Assembly (NCBI GenBank): GCA_905193765.1
Contig: CAJJPZ010000084.1
Span: 1-9,406, forward strand
Reading direction: 5' to 3'
DNA length: 9,406 nt
DNA from: an uncultured Eubacterium sp.
GTDB taxonomy: Bacteria > Bacillota > Clostridia > Peptostreptococcales > Anaerovoracaceae
The translations under genes were made by a program, and so were the position numbers. How positions within the stretch are numbered: the stretch's first letter is position 1; every line of letters starts with the position of its first letter. The notes under the pieces are model-generated. The model worked only from the letters and a program-made list of their open reading frames with translations. It searched no databases and had not been told where the DNA came from. Shown piece after piece: positions 6,517 through 9,406 of the stretch.

Positions 6517-7884
6517 ATGTCAAACAAAAACGAAGTAACTCTGCAAAGAGCCTTAGGGTTCTGGCAGTCATTCGGAGTATCTGTAGGCCTTGTAGTTGCA
6601 GCAACAACTGTTGTATCGCTCTGTAACTACTTCGGTTCTGTAGGACCCGCATTCATAATCCCTGCCGGATTATCAGCATTCACATGTATACTTATAGTAC
6701 TTTCATATGCCGAGCTGTCATCAGCTATACCGGGTGCAGGCATGGTCGTTGACTACACGCTGGTGGCAATGGGCAAAACGATGTCCATATTCGCAATGGC
6801 CGCCGGGTACATGGTACTCATCTCTACAGCAGGCGCCTGTGAGACATTCATTGCAGGTATGTGCGCCGAAGAAGTTTTCGGAATCAATTATAAATTATTT
6901 GCCGGTATTCTGGTCGCCATCTTCATGGGTATAAACCTCATAGGTGTAAAAGCGCTGGGAAGCTCACAGATCGTACTCACATCAGCTAAGATGGCTACGC
7001 TGGCTCTCCTGGGTATCCTGGGACTGATGAACGTTTTCACTGTATCCGAGCCTCAAAGTGTGGAATTCATGCCTTTTGGCTGGGAACCTGTAATAACTGC
7101 AATGGGCGGAGGTATATGGCTCTATATAGGTATAGAATATGTATGCCCGTTATCAGAAGAAATCATACAGCCTGAGAAGAACGTTCCAAGAGCAATGATC
7201 GCCGGTATCCTCACGATATTTACAGTTGACATGATCTTCGGTGAAGCCCTCGTAAGATACGTCCCTCTCGACGTCATCGCAACATCAGATGTACCTCAGC
7301 TGGTAGGTGCAAAGGCAATGTTCGGTACAGCAGGATTTGTACTCCTGGCACTTGCGACCATCTGTTCCGGCGCCAGTGCAGCCAATTCACATATGGCATC
7401 AGTACCAAGGATGCTTTACGGTCTGGCAAGAGAAGGTATGCTCCCAAGGATATTTGCTTACATACATCCGAGATTCAGAACACCATGGGCTGCTATATTC
7501 CTCGCAACTGCATGCCTTTCCATCCCGTTCTTCATCAACGTGGATATCGGTTCAATAATGAGCTTCATCTCCATGGCATGTGTGGCATGGCTCTGTTCCT
7601 ACATAATAGTACAGATCGACCTCATCATACTGAGAAAAAAATATCCTAAGATGCACAGACCGTTCAAATCACCGCTGTTCCCTGTACCGCAGATCATCGG
7701 TATCGCTATCTGCATATGGGCTATAGTTACACAGACGACATCAGCTCTCATCGGCGCAGGCGTGATCCTCGTGGCGTTCTTCATCTATGCTGTTATCTGG
7801 GTCAAGTTCGTCATGAAAGAAAAATGCTTCAGACCGGTACCATTCGAAGAAATATCGCATATCAACGTAAAGTTTGATGAATAA
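6517..7884 (+). CDS. APC-superfamily amino acid or amine permease
   Basis: A 455-residue inner-membrane secondary transporter of the amino acid-polyamine-organocation superfamily, with about 12 hydrophobic segments. Family marks include GFWQSFGVSVGLVV at the first helix, YAELSSAIPGAGMVVDY (64-80), PLSEEIIQPEKNVPRAM (211-227, after TM6), and SVPRMLYGLAREGMLPRIF (295-313) ahead of HPRFRTPWAAIF. The C-terminus ends in a short soluble tail. Substrate cannot be read from sequence; ethanolamine, another amino alcohol, or an amino acid fits the context. The frame is open back to 6385, but ATG 6517 is chosen because AAGGAG lies 7 bases upstream and because the longer form would start before the sigma-54 promoter and its transcript. 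It is the first gene of the rightward unit and is followed by the alcohol dehydrogenase after 69 bases with no terminator between. Confidence 0.9.
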   Translation: MSNKNEVTLQRALGFWQSFGVSVGLVVAATTVVSLCNYFGSVGPAFIIPAGLSAFTCILIVLSYAELSSAIPGAGMVVDYTLVAMGKTMSIFAMAAGYMVLISTAGACETFIAGMCAEEVFGINYKLFAGILVAIFMGINLIGVKALGSSQIVLTSAKMATLALLGILGLMNVFTVSEPQSVEFMPFGWEPVITAMGGGIWLYIGIEYVCPLSEEIIQPEKNVPRAMIAGILTIFTVDMIFGEALVRYVPLDVIATSDVPQLVGAKAMFGTAGFVLLALATICSGASAANSHMASVPRMLYGLAREGMLPRIFAYIHPRFRTPWAAIFLATACLSIPFFINVDIGSIMSFISMACVAWLCSYIIVQIDLIILRKKYPKMHRPFKSPLFPVPQIIGIAICIWAIVTQTTSALIGAGVILVAFFIYAVIWVKFVMKEKCFRPVPFEEISHINVKFDE

Positions 7885-7953
7885 ATAAAACGCAGCTTAC
7901 GTATTGCAGAGCAGGATCCGTACGACAGATGCGGATATAACAAGGAGGACAAA

Positions 7954-9114
7954 ATGAGCAAAATAAATAATTTCGAATTCGTATTACCAACAAAGATAAT
8001 CTTCGGAGAAGGAACGATAAAACAGCTCCCTGACGCAGTAAGGAACATGGGACATGAAAAACCGCTGATCGTCACAGACAAGGGCCTCATCGCAGCAGGC
8101 CTGGTGAGCAAGATCACCGATGTCCTCGATGATGCAGGGATAGAATATGCGATCTTCGATGGCATACAGCCTAATCCGAGAGACACCACCGTCCAGGAGG
8201 CAGCTGCATTCGCTGAAGAGAACGCCATCGATATGATGATCGCCATCGGAGGCGGAAGCTCCATGGATACAGCCAAGGCTATCGGTGTCATCCTCAAGGA
8301 AGGCGGCATCATAAACGACTACGAGGGACTGGACGTGGTATCAAAACCTATAACAGATCTCATAGCTATCCCTACCACAGTGGGCACAGGAAGCGAAGTC
8401 ACGTTCTGGTCCGTGATAACCGACACGAAGAGACATTTCAAGATGAGTGTGGGAAGCCCGCTGATAGCAGCGAAGCTGGCCATCGTGGATCCTGATCTCG
8501 TGGAGACACTGCCGCCGTCGATCATCGCAGCGACAGGGATGGACGCTCTGACCCACGCCATCGAAGGATACACATGCAGACTGTCTGAGCCTATCACGGA
8601 TGCATGCGGCATATATGCCATCCGGATGATAGGAGAGAACATCAGAGCGGCAGTATACGAGGACTCAGCAGAGGCAAGGGGAAAGATGCTGCTGGGAAGC
8701 CTGATAGCAGGCATATGCTTCGGTAATTCTGACATAGCCGGAGTACACTGCATGGGCGAGGCCATGGGAGGACTCTACGATATGCCTCATGGAGTATCCA
8801 TGGCGATAATGCTGCCGCATGTGATGGAATACAACTATGTGGCATGTATCGATAAATTCGCGGATATAGCGGAAGCACTGGGAGAGAACGTTGACGGACT
8901 GTCGAAGCGTGATGCAGCGCACAAGGCAGTGGATGCAGTGTTCAAGCTCAACGAGGATCTGGAGATCCCTACGTTCAGCCAGTCGGGAGCAAAAGCCGAG
9001 GATATAGACGAGCTGGCAGAGAGATCGGCAGTGAACGTATCTGTGGACAGCAACCCGAGAAAAGCTGACGCAGCAGCATTCAGAAGGATATTCGAAAACG
9101 CGCTGGCAATGTAA
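7954..9114 (+). CDS. Iron-containing alcohol dehydrogenase (group III)
   Basis: A cytoplasmic NAD(P)-dependent Fe-ADH of 386 residues, the usual family length, interconverting an alcohol and aldehyde. The nucleotide-binding loop GGGSSMDTAKA (99-109) and the PTTVGTGSEVT motif (140-150) are present. The four metal ligands are all there: Asp197 and His201 in GMDALTHAIEGY, His265 in AGVHCMGEAMGG, His279 in YDMPHGVSMA. A His often found four residues after the third ligand (as in FucO) is Glu269 here, a position that varies in the family. The ATG has a near-ideal AAGGAGG 5 bases upstream. It is co-transcribed with the permease from the sigma-54 promoter and closed by a strong terminator. In ethanolamine users a similar enzyme (EutG) reduces acetaldehyde to ethanol, but a 1,2- or 1,3-diol, an amino alcohol or butanol could equally be the substrate, so no symbol is given. 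Confidence 0.93.
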   Translation: MSKINNFEFVLPTKIIFGEGTIKQLPDAVRNMGHEKPLIVTDKGLIAAGLVSKITDVLDDAGIEYAIFDGIQPNPRDTTVQEAAAFAEENAIDMMIAIGGGSSMDTAKAIGVILKEGGIINDYEGLDVVSKPITDLIAIPTTVGTGSEVTFWSVITDTKRHFKMSVGSPLIAAKLAIVDPDLVETLPPSIIAATGMDALTHAIEGYTCRLSEPITDACGIYAIRMIGENIRAAVYEDSAEARGKMLLGSLIAGICFGNSDIAGVHCMGEAMGGLYDMPHGVSMAIMLPHVMEYNYVACIDKFADIAEALGENVDGLSKRDAAHKAVDAVFKLNEDLEIPTFSQSGAKAEDIDELAERSAVNVSVDSNPRKADAAAFRRIFENALAM

Positions 9115-9167
9115 CTGATATATGACCTCCCCTCTTTTCAGAAACACAAAGCAAGTTTTCATATATA

Positions 9168-9224
9168 CGGAAGGCCCGGCAGAGGTAATGGTATAACACC
9201 CCTGCCGGGTCTTTCGGATTTTTT
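9168..9224 (+). terminator. Strong intrinsic terminator after the alcohol dehydrogenase
   Basis: A stem of about 19 pairs (9168-9186 with 9198-9216; one mismatch, two G-T pairs; core CCCGGCAG against CTGCCGGG) with an 11-base loop is followed within two bases by a T-run ending at 9224. It lies 53 bases past the stop codon. The opposite strand lacks a T-run after the stem. Confidence 0.9.
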
Positions 9225-9246
9225 GTTAAATTCAGGTTGTCAGCAG

Positions 9247-9406
9247 TTATATATACCACACCGGAAGCTGCAGTATATTTTCACGCAGCATACCCGGTTG
9301 CGGACACAGGCATATTATTGCACCCATGCCTCGTTTTTTATCAGGTATACCGTCCAGCACTGTGAATGCACTTGTCTGATCTGCCGCAACAGATACGCCC
9401 TTTTTT
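9247..9406 (-). CDS. Possible C-terminal fragment of an unknown gene entering from the right
   Basis: Reading the minus strand from the window edge gives an open frame of 52 residues (beginning KKGVSVAADQTSAFTVLDG and ending LQLPVWYI) closed by TAA at 9249-9247. It would converge on the alcohol dehydrogenase, with the terminator hairpin between them. I recognise no family. The segment is short enough to be open by chance, so it is a candidate only; the base sequence to the right of 9406 decides it. Confidence 0.35.
   Translation of the reverse strand, partial: KKGVSVAADQTSAFTVLDGIPDKKRGMGAIICLCPQPGMLRENILQLPVWYI

Noticed and set aside
7885..7953. Hairpin ATCCG/CGGAT between permease and alcohol dehydrogenase as a terminator
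   Set aside because: Only 5 bp with no T-run; the genes are read as one transcript.
280..9258. Shared WYI-stop ending of the marginal ORF at 280-453 and the edge fragment at 9247-9406
   Set aside because: Only eight bases (TGGTATAT) are shared, with no similarity upstream or downstream; this is chance level.
1..9406. CRISPR array, tRNA, rRNA, insertion sequence or phage attachment site
   Set aside because: No regularly spaced repeats, no cloverleaf-like sequences, no transposase or terminal inverted repeats were seen on either strand.

Overview
The window looks like a chromosomal segment of an anaerobic, low-to-mid GC Firmicute, most likely a member of the Clostridia (Eubacteriales). The evidence is strong AAGGAGG-type ribosome binding sites, frequent AGA/AGG and ATA codons, an AcoR-type sigma-54 activator, a clostridial-style iron alcohol dehydrogenase and a secreted protein with a probable bacterial Ig-like start. 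I cannot name the species from sequence alone.

Layout. At the left edge (1-206, minus) is the N-terminus of a secreted protein. Next comes a gene-poor stretch with a terminator hairpin and one marginal small ORF. From about 5916 down to 521 four genes run leftward: an unrecognised 198-residue protein, a sigma-54-dependent activator (GAF-PAS-AAA+-HTH) broken by a single in-frame amber codon, a D-aminoacylase-family amidohydrolase, and a EutH-type ethanolamine transporter. From 6517 to 9114 two genes run rightward: an APC-family permease and an iron-dependent alcohol dehydrogenase, closed by a strong terminator. At the right edge (9247-9406, minus) there may be the C-terminus of another gene.

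Regulation is the clearest story. The roughly 600-bp divergent region (5917-6516) holds a near-perfect -24/-12 promoter facing right (TGGCAC-N5-TTGCA) and a good one facing left (TGGTAC-N5-TTGCG). Almost exactly midway between the two predicted start sites lie three copies of a 17-bp inverted repeat, TGTTYA-N5-TRAACA. These are the natural candidate enhancer sites for the activator encoded in the leftward unit. The window therefore reads as one regulon: an activator, its shared enhancer, and two divergent units for uptake (EutH, APC permease), deacylation (amidohydrolase) and reduction or oxidation of a small alcohol or aldehyde (Fe-ADH).

A plausible but unproven job is catabolism of an N-acylated amine, amino alcohol or D-amino acid. 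No ethanolamine ammonia-lyase or microcompartment gene is visible here. The amber codon in the activator would inactivate the regulator unless it is read through, or unless it is a sequencing error.
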